Shown: positions 17,088-25,300 of the stretch, piece by piece
Layout of the letters: each line of letters begins with the position of its first letter
Numbering within the stretch: the first letter of the stretch is position 1
NCBI GenBank assembly: GCA_964596165.1
Contig: CAZQTW010000073.1
Location: 1-29,126 of the forward strand
Reading direction: 5' to 3'
Length of the DNA stretch: 29,126 nucleotides
Source of the DNA: CAYUQT01 sp964596165
Lineage (GTDB): Bacteria; Planctomycetota; Phycisphaerae; UBA1845; JAFGLZ01
Position numbers and translations under genes: made by a program
Notes under the pieces: model-generated
Told to the model about the DNA's origin: nothing
The model's database searches: none
Seen by the model: the letters and a program-made list of their open reading frames with translations, nothing else

Positions 17088-18365
17088 TCAGGACTCGGCC
17101 GCGACCAGATCGGCATACGTTTCCCGCCGACGAATCCTCCGCCAGTCGCCGCCTGATACGAGGACCTCGGCGGCGCGACACCGAGAGTTGTACTGGCTAC
17201 TCATCGCGAAGCCGTATGCCCCCGCCGTGAAGACCGCCAACAGGTCCCCGCGCCGGACCGGAGGAAGGTACCGATCCCGAGCCAGGAAATCCCCCGTCTC
17301 ACACACCGGACCCACGACATCGACCAGAACCGACCCGTTCAAGCAAAGTCCTTCTTCTCGCTTCGGCGGGATCAGACCGCCGTGAGGCCGAACAGGCCAG
17401 ATGAAATGGAACGAACCGTACAGACTCGGGCGAATCAGATCATTCATGGCGGCATCGACAATCACAAACTGCCTCTCGCCGGAGGCCTTAACGTACAAGA
17501 CCCGGGTGAGCAGAATCCCCGCGTTCGCAATGATCGATCGCCCGGGCTCCATGATCACCCTTAGACCGCGCCCCCTGAGTAGCGGCACGATTCCTTCGGC
17601 GTACTCCGCGGCCACAGGCGCTTGATTCTCCTGATAGTTCGCGCCAAAACCGCCGCCGATGTCGATCGTGTCGATCTCAAAGCCGTCACGGCGAAGGGCG
17701 TCGATCAGCGCCAAAGCCTTGCCCAGGGCTTCCTTGTACGGATCGACGGAATTGACCGGCGAACCAATGTGAAGGTGAATGCCGCTCAGACGCACCAGGC
17801 GATCTCGCCCGTATGTGTGAAAGACCTGCTTGGCGCGCTCCAGATCCACCCCAAACTTCGTCTCCTTCTTGCCGGTCGTCGTGTATCGATGGGTCTTCGG
17901 ATCCACATCCGGATTGACTCGCAAGGCCGCTCGGACCGGCCTCGCCTTGTCATGAGAGATGCGAATGACGTTCTCCAGTTCCGCTTCACTCTCGATGTTG
18001 AAGAATCCGATTCCCGCGTCGATGGCCTCCGCGATCTCGCGATCGGTCTTGCCCACACCGGCATACGTAATCTTCGACGGATCGGCGCCGGCCTGAAGGG
18101 CCCTGAAAAGCTCACCCCCACTGACCACATCGAAGCCGCTGCCCTGCTCCGCCAACAGCCGACAGATGTGCAAGTTGGGGCAACTCTTGATGGAGTAGCA
18201 GATGACCGGGTTCAACTCTTCGAAAGCCCTTGCTATTCTCTCGAAGTGGTTCAGAATCGTGGTCTTGGAGTAAACGTAGGTGGGCGTCCCGATCTGCTCG
18301 GCTATACGGGCCGCCGGTACGTCCTCACAATGCAAGTCGCCGTCTCTGTAATCGAAACAGTCCAT
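17088..18365 (-). CDS. lysA: diaminopimelate decarboxylase
   Basis: A 425-residue PLP enzyme that converts meso-2,6-diaminopimelate to L-lysine and CO2, the last step of lysine synthesis, in the cytoplasm. The alanine-racemase-like barrel carries the PLP lysine in CYSIKSCPN (Lys60), HLHIGSPV (197-204), the phosphate-binding glycine loop DIGGGFGANY (235-244) and MEPGRSI (272-278). The C-terminal barrel has GPVCETGD (Cys354-Glu355, substrate site across the dimer) and AGAYGFAMSSQYNSR (Tyr384 region). All key residues are present and the length is normal. The ATG at 18365 follows AGGACGGAG. It heads a block with an unknown protein and envelope genes rather than other lysine-pathway genes, which is unusual. 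Confidence 0.95.
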   Translation of the reverse strand: MDCFDYRDGDLHCEDVPAARIAEQIGTPTYVYSKTTILNHFERIARAFEELNPVICYSIKSCPNLHICRLLAEQGSGFDVVSGGELFRALQAGADPSKITYAGVGKTDREIAEAIDAGIGFFNIESEAELENVIRISHDKARPVRAALRVNPDVDPKTHRYTTTGKKETKFGVDLERAKQVFHTYGRDRLVRLSGIHLHIGSPVNSVDPYKEALGKALALIDALRRDGFEIDTIDIGGGFGANYQENQAPVAAEYAEGIVPLLRGRGLRVIMEPGRSIIANAGILLTRVLYVKASGERQFVIVDAAMNDLIRPSLYGSFHFIWPVRPHGGLIPPKREEGLCLNGSVLVDVVGPVCETGDFLARDRYLPPVRRGDLLAVFTAGAYGFAMSSQYNSRCRAAEVLVSGGDWRRIRRRETYADLVAAES

Positions 18366-18514
18366 CGCTCCGTCCTGTTATGGAATCGCCCGGTGCGCCC
18401 TCTGCTACAATTGCATCCGCCGCCCGTCTCCAGACTGCTCTCCGTCCTTGCCACAAAACCGTTCGGTGCCATTCCAAGCCCCCCCTTCACTCTACGTGGG
18501 AGCTTGAATCCATA

Positions 18515-18543
18515 AGTTTACGCCACGATACCAGCCGTCACAA
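18515..18543 (-). promoter_or_regulatory. possible promoter of lysA
   Basis: On the minus strand TTGTGA (18543-18538; 4 of 6) and TAAACT (18520-18515; 4 of 6) are 17 bp apart, giving a start near 18508 and a leader of about 140 nt. The match is modest. No lysine-riboswitch features were recognised in the leader. Confidence 0.3.
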
Positions 18544-18690
18544 GACAATGGGACTCAATCACACACAGGTACCCTCAGCAATTGGACAAACCCAGACACA
18601 CCTCCACTTCGGACAATCAAATTATCAGTTATTAAATCTATTAAATTACTTCGGCTTATACTACCGCTGTTATGCCTTTGTCCCGTGCCC

Positions 18691-18732
18691 TTATTCGTGG
18701 AGTTGATTTTATGGATAATTGCTTTAATCAAC
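18691..18732 (+). promoter_or_regulatory. candidate fixJ-like promoter overlapped by an inverted repeat
   Basis: In the AT-rich part of the lysA/response-regulator divergent gap, GATAAT (18714-18719) has a weak -35 TTATTC (18691-18696) at 17 bp. The -10 box lies at the centre of a perfect 7-bp inverted repeat, GTTGATT (18702-18708) and AATCAAC (18726-18732). An operator overlapping the -10 would be well placed for repression or autoregulation. The rest of 18366-18798 has no recognised gene. Confidence 0.35.
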
Positions 18733-18798
18733 GTGGCCTCGAAGGACGATGGTAGATAAACCACCGGCATGCATGGGATTTGAAGAGAGGAAAGCTAG

Positions 18799-19461
18799 AT
18801 GCTCGCCCAACAGACAGTCTTCATCGTAGACGACGATCCAGGTGTTCGAGAGGCACTCTGTTTCCTGTACAAGTCGGTCAACCTCGATGCGGAGGCATTT
18901 GCCACGGCGGAGGAATTCCTAAACGCTTATAACCCTCAGCGTTCGGGCTGTCTGATCCTTGACGTCCGACTTCCGGGAATGAGTGGGTTTGGCCTCATGC
19001 AGGAATTGTCCGCCAGGAAGATCACCTTGCCCATCATCATGATCACCGGGCACGGCGACGTGACCATGGCCGTCCATGCCCTCAAGAGCGGCGTCCTCGA
19101 CTACGTCACCAAACCATTCAACGAACAGACCCTTCTGGAGCGAACTCACGAGGCGCTCAAGCAGGATGCCCTCTGGAGACAGCGCCACCAAGAACGAACA
19201 TCGGTGGAGAAGCGTTTCGCTCGACTCACGCCTCGCGAACAGGAGGTCATGCTTGCCGTGATCGAAGGAAAACCCAACAAGGTCACCGCCGCCGAACTGG
19301 GCGTGAGCCCCAAGACGGTCGAGCAGCATCGGGCCCACGTCATGAAAAAGATGGAGGCCGGCAATCTCGCCGTATTGGTGCGAATGGGGCTTCTCTTGCG
19401 ACAGCCCGACCCCATACCGATACGCTCCGCGGATTGCACCTATCGGGCGTTGACCGCATAA
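18799..19461 (+). CDS. FixJ-family response regulator (REC + LuxR-type HTH)
   Basis: A 220-residue two-domain response regulator. The receiver domain (about 1-120) has acidic residues DDD at 11-13, phospho-acceptor Asp55 in CLILDVRLPG, Thr/Ser signalling region MITGHGD and Lys105 in VTKPF; the pattern is that of FixJ/NarL-type regulators close to FixJ. The LuxR-type HTH (about 140-200) reads LTPREQEVMLAVIEGKPNK and SPKTVEQHRAHVMKKM. The ATG at 18799 follows AGAGAGGAAAG. It should bind DNA after phosphorylation by a FixL-like kinase, but no FixL is adjacent; the kinases at 22-29 kb are on the other strand and end in their own receivers/Hpt. It is convergent with the small Fis-type protein. Confidence 0.92.
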   Translation: MLAQQTVFIVDDDPGVREALCFLYKSVNLDAEAFATAEEFLNAYNPQRSGCLILDVRLPGMSGFGLMQELSARKITLPIIMITGHGDVTMAVHALKSGVLDYVTKPFNEQTLLERTHEALKQDALWRQRHQERTSVEKRFARLTPREQEVMLAVIEGKPNKVTAAELGVSPKTVEQHRAHVMKKMEAGNLAVLVRMGLLLRQPDPIPIRSADCTYRALTA

Positions 19462-19670
19462 CGTCCACGTCTGACGCCGCGCCCTTCGTGTCAGGCGGTC
19501 GAGATCATCCAGGCCCCGGCTTTGGTTCGGCGATCGCATCCGCGTCCGCCGGGGATATGCGAGTGTGATCGCCCCCCTCCCGCGACGGTCCGGTTTGCCA
19601 GTCGGTGGAGATCACTGGACACGCAGGGTGACAACCGACGCGCCGGCCGCAACCTCAAGGACCGGCGGAC
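19462..19670. other. intergenic region between convergent regulator genes
   Basis: The 209 bp between the FixJ-like and Fis-type stop codons contain a 6-bp inverted repeat CGCCGG (19641-19646) / CCGGCG (19662-19667) with a 15-nt loop beside the Fis stop. No T-run follows on either strand, so a Rho-independent terminator is not supported. No coding frame is convincing. Confidence 0.4.
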
Positions 19671-19931
19671 TCAACACGACCTGTAGACCCTGGCATCGAT
19701 GCCATACTTCTTTACACGTAGGCCCATGATACGTTCCGTGATGCCGAGTATCCTCGCCGCCTTGGCCCTGTTGCCGCGTGCCGCCTGAAGGGCATCGACA
19801 ATCAAGGCCCGTTCGTACTCATCCATCTTCTGCCGCAATGTACCGGGAGAGAGAGGCGCTTCGGCGGTCGCCGGGGGCATCCCGCAATCAGCATCTCCAA
19901 CAACACCCATCTCGACCTTATCCGCAAGCAT
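19671..19931 (-). CDS. stand-alone Fis/NifA-type helix-turn-helix protein
   Basis: An 86-residue protein whose C-terminal half is a Fis-type HTH (HTH_8) of the sort ending sigma-54 activators: MDEYERALIVDALQAARGNR followed by AKAARILGITERIMGLRVKK and YGID. The ITERIMGLRVKKYGI helix resembles the NifA C-terminus. There is no AAA+ domain and no receiver, so it cannot itself open a sigma-54 promoter. It could bind enhancer sites as an accessory factor, a Fis-like architectural protein, or a competitor of a full-length activator. The ATG at 19931 is chosen for GGAGG (19940-19936) 4 nt upstream; an alternative is 19967. Whether it is a remnant of a longer gene is open, but no AAA+ remains are visible upstream. 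Confidence 0.75.
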   Translation of the reverse strand: MLADKVEMGVVGDADCGMPPATAEAPLSPGTLRQKMDEYERALIVDALQAARGNRAKAARILGITERIMGLRVKKYGIDARVYRSC

Positions 19932-20530
19932 CGAGCCTCCATCTCGATGGGACCAGGTATTAGGCATCAGAGGACGTCTCCGTGTAAGCGGCTCGCCGCA
20001 ACCAGAGGCCTTGCTCGGCCCCGCAGGGATTTCGTCCCGATCGAGCCGGGTTGAGCGACCGAAAGGAGGTCGGTATCAATCGGCGCGCCACCCATGGCAG
20101 AGCGAGCGGCTTGCCATAAATTGCATTTCTCAAAACAGTTATGAACCCGGCAACCGCGGATTGATCGCCACACGAGCCGGGTGATAGTACCAATTGGTAT
20201 GTCGGTGACTCCTGGACTACCAACGGGTAAGTCGGAGCGTTGGCGCGTTTGCGAAGGATCTCGGCCTGGGCTCACGCCGAAGGCCCACCGCACCGAGTCG
20301 GGTCATTCGCGAGAGGACTGAAAGGCCACGAGGTCGGAAGAAGACGGACCCGGGTGCCCGCGGAAGCCCCCACTGATCCGCAACTTGTTCGGAGGGAACG
20401 CGAACAGGTTGTCGCCCGGCCCTCGCCGCCCTAACCTACTGCCTTGGCAATCTCGGTGGCATCGGCGCCATGGACGCACGAATGCCCCGCTGTCGAGCCC
20501 GTGCGAAAGAGTACGATGGGAGAACCGATC
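19932..20530. other. divergent intergenic region between Fis-type gene and DUF4832 gene
   Basis: About 600 bp without a convincing gene. Besides the possible sigma-54 site it holds a purine-rich AAAGGAGG (20072-20079) not followed by a usable start within normal distance. The segment 20300-20440 is G+C-rich and can form stems, but no riboswitch or tRNA pattern was confirmed. No clear sigma-70 promoter for the plus-strand gene was found. Confidence 0.4.
20101..20116 (-). promoter_or_regulatory. possible sigma-54 promoter upstream of the Fis-type gene
   Basis: On the minus strand TGGCAAG (20116-20110) and TCGCT (20105-20101) are spaced as the -24/-12 elements, with the invariant GG and GC 10 nt apart. 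Compared with TGGCACG-N4-TTGCW, two positions differ. Transcription would start about 160 nt before the ATG at 19931. A 12-bp palindrome TACCAATTGGTA (20188-20199) lies roughly 100 bp upstream of the predicted start, a usual place for an activator site, but a 12-bp palindrome is expected by chance in a window this long. Confidence 0.25.
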
Positions 20531-21961
20531 ATGAGGAGAACCGGCTTACGCGGCACTGCACTGCTGTGCTTTACCACCCTATCGGCGACGTCGGGAGCAG
20601 ATCTGATCGTCGTCCACCCGAAGGATTCGGGCGAAGCGATGGAGAATCCGGCCATGGGCTGGGTCCTCCATTTCTATGACAACGTTCCGGCCAACTACGG
20701 GTCTAAGCTGGACCCTTCGGACACCGTCGACGACTTCCCGGGTCTGGCGGTGGTCTACCTGCGGATCCCATGGTCCTACATCGAACCCCGAGAAGGCCGG
20801 TTTGACTGGTCCGTGGTGGATACCCCCGCACAGCGGTGGATCAGCAAAGGCAAGCAGGTCGCCTTCCGCTTCTCCTGCAGCGAATCCTGGATGCGCTGGG
20901 CTACTCCCGAATGGGTGGCCAAGGCGGGCGCGAAGGGTTACGACTTTAGATCCGGCAAGGGGGCGGTCGCGGGTGGACCGTTTTGGGAACCCAACTTCAG
21001 CGATCCCGTCTTCCTTGAGAAACTGGATCGATTCCTGGCTGCGGCCGCCGCACGCTACGATGGTAGCCCCGAGGTCGCATTCGTCGACATCGGATCGCTC
21101 GGCGTGTGGGGGGAAGGGCACACGTTCCATAGTTCAAGACAGGAAATCCCCACGGCCACTATTCTCAAGCACCTCGATCTGCATCGGAAGCACTTCAAGA
21201 AGACCCTTTTGGCGGTGAACGACGACTTTGCTTTCGGCGGTGTCAACACGTCGTATCCGGCGGTAGAGGTCATTCGATACGCCGCCGAGCATGGCATGAC
21301 GCTACGCGACGACAGCATTCTCGTGCAGCCGGGTAAGAACGCCTACTATCATGCCGACTACGCGCAGGCCTTCTGGCCGAAGGTCCCCGTGGTGCTTGAG
21401 AGCGAGCATTACGGGGGCTCGAGAGACCGGGGCTGCTGGCAAGACGGGGCCCTCTATCTCCAAGCCGTCGAGGACTACCACGCCAGCTATGCCTCAATCC
21501 ACTGGTGGCCGCGTGAGTTCTTGGCGGAATGTCGTGACTTGATTGGCAAGATGAACCACCGCCTCGGCTACCGGTTGCAGTTGGTCGAAGCGTCATGGCC
21601 CAACGAGGTCCGCCAGGGATCGTCGTTTCAGTCTCGGATGCGATGGCGAAACGCGGGTGTGGCGCCGTGCTATCCGGGCGGATTTCCCGCCATCACACTC
21701 AAGGACGAAAAAGGTGGTATTGTGGGTGTTTTCGTCGATGAGGCATTCGACATGCGTTCTCTGCCGGTCGGTCCGGCGGGTCAGGCCGAAGTGCGATCCG
21801 GTGAGACGGTGTTCGCCCTTCCCTTCAATCTCCAACCGGGCGCCTATGGGTTGTACGTTTCCGTGGGAACGCGAACGGGTACCCCTCGAATCGCTCTTCC
21901 GCTCCCCGATTCGGATGGCCGGCGAAGGTATCGCCTGGGGACCATGAAGGTGACGCGCTGA
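20531..21961 (+). CDS. secreted DUF4832 / GH42-like protein
   Basis: A 476-residue exported protein. The ATG at 20531 is chosen because it opens a signal peptide (MRRTGLRGTALLCFTTLSAT, cut probably after SATSGA) and follows GGGAGA. The body resembles a TIM-barrel glycosidase of GH42-like type: ENPAMGWVLHFYDN near the start, then IPWSYIEPREGRFDWSVVD, the strand AFVDIGSLGVWGEGHTF with a candidate acid Glu, and VVLESEHYGG late in the barrel with a candidate second Glu. The C-terminal part (about 360-476) is an Ig-like DUF4832 domain (RMRWRNAGVAPCYP). DUF4832 proteins are often annotated as putative beta-galactosidases, but enzyme activity is not established. Monocistronic on the plus strand. Confidence 0.85.
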   Translation: MRRTGLRGTALLCFTTLSATSGADLIVVHPKDSGEAMENPAMGWVLHFYDNVPANYGSKLDPSDTVDDFPGLAVVYLRIPWSYIEPREGRFDWSVVDTPAQRWISKGKQVAFRFSCSESWMRWATPEWVAKAGAKGYDFRSGKGAVAGGPFWEPNFSDPVFLEKLDRFLAAAAARYDGSPEVAFVDIGSLGVWGEGHTFHSSRQEIPTATILKHLDLHRKHFKKTLLAVNDDFAFGGVNTSYPAVEVIRYAAEHGMTLRDDSILVQPGKNAYYHADYAQAFWPKVPVVLESEHYGGSRDRGCWQDGALYLQAVEDYHASYASIHWWPREFLAECRDLIGKMNHRLGYRLQLVEASWPNEVRQGSSFQSRMRWRNAGVAPCYPGGFPAITLKDEKGGIVGVFVDEAFDMRSLPVGPAGQAEVRSGETVFALPFNLQPGAYGLYVSVGTRTGTPRIALPLPDSDGRRRYRLGTMKVTR

Positions 21962-22327
21962 CGGGGCCCATCTCGATAGGACAAGGAGGACTACGCGATG
22001 GTTCGGTGTGTTCCGTCTGAGGGAGGAGCCCATCGCCAACGATCGCCCTCAGCCGATTCAAACCGCCAGGAACCAACCCCCGAAGCATCCGCGTCGTAAC
22101 GTTCGTACCGAACCGGCCGCGGCAGGCGACCTCCCCGATACGTATGGTTTTCAGGCAAGCCGCCGAAATCATCGTGGCGGCTCGCACCGAGGATACGGTT
22201 GTCGCAACAAACCCAACTCGGCGGCGCGCGGAACTCTGGGTCTTCGAACGCCCCCGCTCATTGTAACTTCTTGGGACCACCCCCTTCGAAAGATGAGCCT
22301 CGACGGTGGGAAACCACACCCCCGACG
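21962..22327. other. convergent intergenic region, DUF4832 gene and hybrid kinase
   Basis: Apart from the possible 33-aa ORF, 366 bp carry no recognised gene. Near the kinase end there are two small hairpins: GTGG-GAAA-CCAC (22306-22317) and CCGACG-TTA-CGTCGG (22322-22336), the latter enclosing the kinase stop codon. Neither is followed by a T tract, so termination there would be Rho-dependent or elsewhere. Confidence 0.4.
21998..22099 (+). CDS. possible 33-aa small ORF with strong ribosome binding site
   Basis: Starting 36 nt after the DUF4832 stop, an ATG at 21998 is preceded by AAGGAGGA (21983-21990) with a 7-nt gap, one of the best ribosome binding sites in the window. The frame runs 33 codons to TAA at 22097. 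The peptide (beginning MVRCVPSEGGAHRQ) is Ser/Pro/Arg-rich with no motif. It may be a small gene, or the surviving start of a gene lost by frameshift or deletion. I cannot tell which. Confidence 0.3.
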   Translation: MVRCVPSEGGAHRQRSPSADSNRQEPTPEASAS

Positions 22328-25300
22328 TTACGTCGGCGTCTCCGAGGCCGTTCGGCATTTCTTCGGGGGCTTCTTCGCCTCCTCGCACAACTCCGCCAGC
22401 GCCAGGACGGACTCCTCAAGGGCTTGAAGATCCTTCGTCGTCCTGGCCGTCTTCTCCAATTTCCTGGCGGCCTCGGTGATCGCCATGAACCCGTATCCGG
22501 CCGCCATGTCCTTGAGCAAGTGGGCAAGTGAGGCCACGGTCAGGTAATCGTTTCGACCAAGACTCATCTGTATCGCCGCCAATCGGGAACTCAACTGACC
22601 CAGGAAACCCCCGGCCAACCCCGTCACGTCTCGATCGTTCTCGAAACCGTCGACCAGCGGGACCCGAGGTCCCTCGGACGGCGCGGAAACGACGGGCGCG
22701 TTCGACGACGTTGCATGTGTGTCCGACACAGATTTGCTCCTTCCATCCCGGAGGTGATTCCTAATCGTGGCCAACAGCTTCTCGCGATCGATGGGCTTGC
22801 TGGCGAAGTCATCGCAACCGGCCTCCAGGCACTTCATCCGGTCGCTTTCCATGGCGTGGGCCGTGAGGGCAATGATCGGCCCCTTGTACTGTCGCTCGCG
22901 AAGCTCCCGGGTAGCGCCGTAGCCGTCCAAGACAGCCATTTGCATGTCCATCAAGATGATGTCGAACGGCTGCCCCGCCTCGGCGGCGGCCAGGGCCCTG
23001 TCGACGGCCAGCCTTCCGTTCTCCACCACCTCGACCTTGGCCCCAGCCTTCTTCAGGAGGAAACTGATCAGGCGTTGGTTGTCCGGACCATCCTCCGCCA
23101 AGAGAATACGGCAGACAATCCGACCCGGCTCCGGCTTCGGAGGCGTCGGCACCGACACGTCCATGGCCTCCGTGACACCGGACACCATTTCGACGTCGCC
23201 CAGGAACCCCGTACGGATCGTGAACGAGAACGTGCTTCCCTCACCCACTCGACTCTGCACTGCGATCTCGCCACCGAGCACCTCCACCAGCCGTTTGCTG
23301 ATCGCCAGCCCCAGCCCGGTCCCGCCGAATTGCCTCGTGATCGAACTGTCCGCTTGATAGAACGGCCTGAAGAGCCCTTCCTGCTGTTCCGGCGTCATCC
23401 CGATCCCGCTGTCGACGATGTCGAACCTGAGTCGCGGTTCTCCGAATTCGGCCGGGTGTTCCTTGTCCAGACGAACGATCAGCCTCACAACACCGGTCGG
23501 GGTGAACTTGATCGCATTACCCACGAGATTGATCAGAACTTGCTTGATGCGAGTCGGATCGCTGCGGATGACCCTGGGGATTTCCCCGATGTACTCAACC
23601 TCGAACCGTAACCCTTTGCCGACCGCCCGACCTCGCATCAGCGATGCTACCTCGGCCACGATCCGAGCCGGTGAACACTCCGTGATCTCCAGGGCGACTT
23701 TTCCGGCCTCCACTTTCGAAAGATCGAGAATGTCGTTGATGAGGGCCAGCAGATGCTCCCCGTTCCGTCTGACCGTCTCGGCGGCTTCCAGACGTTCCTG
23801 GAGCGACAGATCGGGATCGAGCAGCAAGTCGGTGTAGCCCAGAATCGCGGTCATCGGCGTGCGAATCTCGTGACTCATGTTGGCGAGGAACTCGCTTTTC
23901 GCCCTGTTCGCCATCGCCGCCGCCCATGCCATCCGGTTGGCCTGGGTTATTGCCTCCGCCAGTTCCCGGTTTGACCTCTCCAGGTTTCTGTTGGCCGCTT
24001 CTACCTCCTGACGAGCGTTCACAATCTCCGTCACGTCAATCACGTTGAGCAGGACACCGTCATATTCGCCGGCCCGGTGGATGGGCTGGACCCGGAGAAT
24101 CGCCTCGCAAGAACCCACGCGTCGCTGGACGACGTACGGCGGGCTGGACGGATTTGATCGAAACGCGCCGATCACGCGACCGAGCTCCTCCGCCTGAGCC
24201 CCTGTGTGAAAGTCCCATATGGAGCGTCCGAGCAGCTCCTCACGGGTGTGTCCCGTGAACCGGGCGAAATAGTCGTTCACCTCGACAATCCGATCGTCGG
24301 CATCCGCGAACACCACCCCTTCTTCCATGCCCGAGATCATGGCCGAAAGCTTGGCGTTCTCGCGCTGGATGGTCTCCTCGGCCGCCTTGCGTTCCGTGAT
24401 ATCCAGGGCCACGCCGACCAACCCGGCGACCTTGCCCACCGAATTCGTGAACGTGGCTTTGTTCAATATCAGATTGCGCTTACGACCTTGCCGATCGGTC
24501 AGCGAAATCTCGTCGGCGCAAACGCCCGGATTCTCCAACAAGGCTTGGTCCGCGACTTGGAACCGATCGGCCAGTTCAGCCGGAAAGAGATCGCGGGCAG
24601 ACTTGCCGACCACGTCGGCCTTGGCCACTCCGGAAAAGGCCTCGAAGGCGGAGTTGCAGCCTTGGTAGAGACCGTTGACGTCCTTGTAGAAGACCGGATT
24701 CGGTATCGTATCGATCAGGTTCTGGAGAAACGTGAATTGCGATTGCAGCGATTCCTCGGCTTCTCGCCGCGCCTTCTCCAGCTCCTGGTCGTGAAGGGCG
24801 AATGCAATGTCCCCGGCCACTTCCTCGAAGAGGATATGTTCCTCCTTGTCTAACGTTAGGCCGGCCGGCAGGACGACGTTGAGAAAGCCGAAGCACTTGC
24901 CTGAGTGCTCGAGCCTTACGGCCATCGTGCCTTTGTCCGGATCGTCCTCGGGCCGCAGGCAGATGCGGCAATGGGCATCGTCCTTCAGCATCCCGACCAC
25001 GCCGCCGACCTCCATGGCCCGTTTCCAGCACGGCGGGTGGTTGCCGCGGCGTATGGCCCGGACCACCTTGGCCAGTCGATCTCGGCCCAATCCGGCCTCC
25101 GAAAACGTCACGATGTGGCCCGAGGAATCGAGCAAGACGATCCAGGCTCCACTATACCCCCGGTTTTCGACCAGACTCTGACATACCCCTTGCGCCAAGG
25201 CGTCCCGATCGGTCTCTCGCGTAATCAGTTGATGCACGTGACGAACGGCGCCGAGCACGGCATTGAGGTGCCTTATCCTTTGATCCGCGAGCCGACGTTC

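Noticed and set aside
18749..18829. A 26-codon frame overlapping the start of the FixJ-like gene
   Set aside because: The ribosome binding site is too close to its ATG and the peptide has no features; the FixJ-like start itself has a good AGAGAGGAAAG.
20300..20440. Possible riboswitch (cobalamin-like CCGCAACTTGT stretch) upstream of the DUF4832 gene
   Set aside because: Only a short, loose resemblance; the other conserved boxes are missing.
21825..22388. A 187-codon minus-strand frame between the hybrid kinase and the DUF4832 gene
   Set aside because: It overlaps the ends of both real genes in other frames, lacks a ribosome binding site and shows no family motif.
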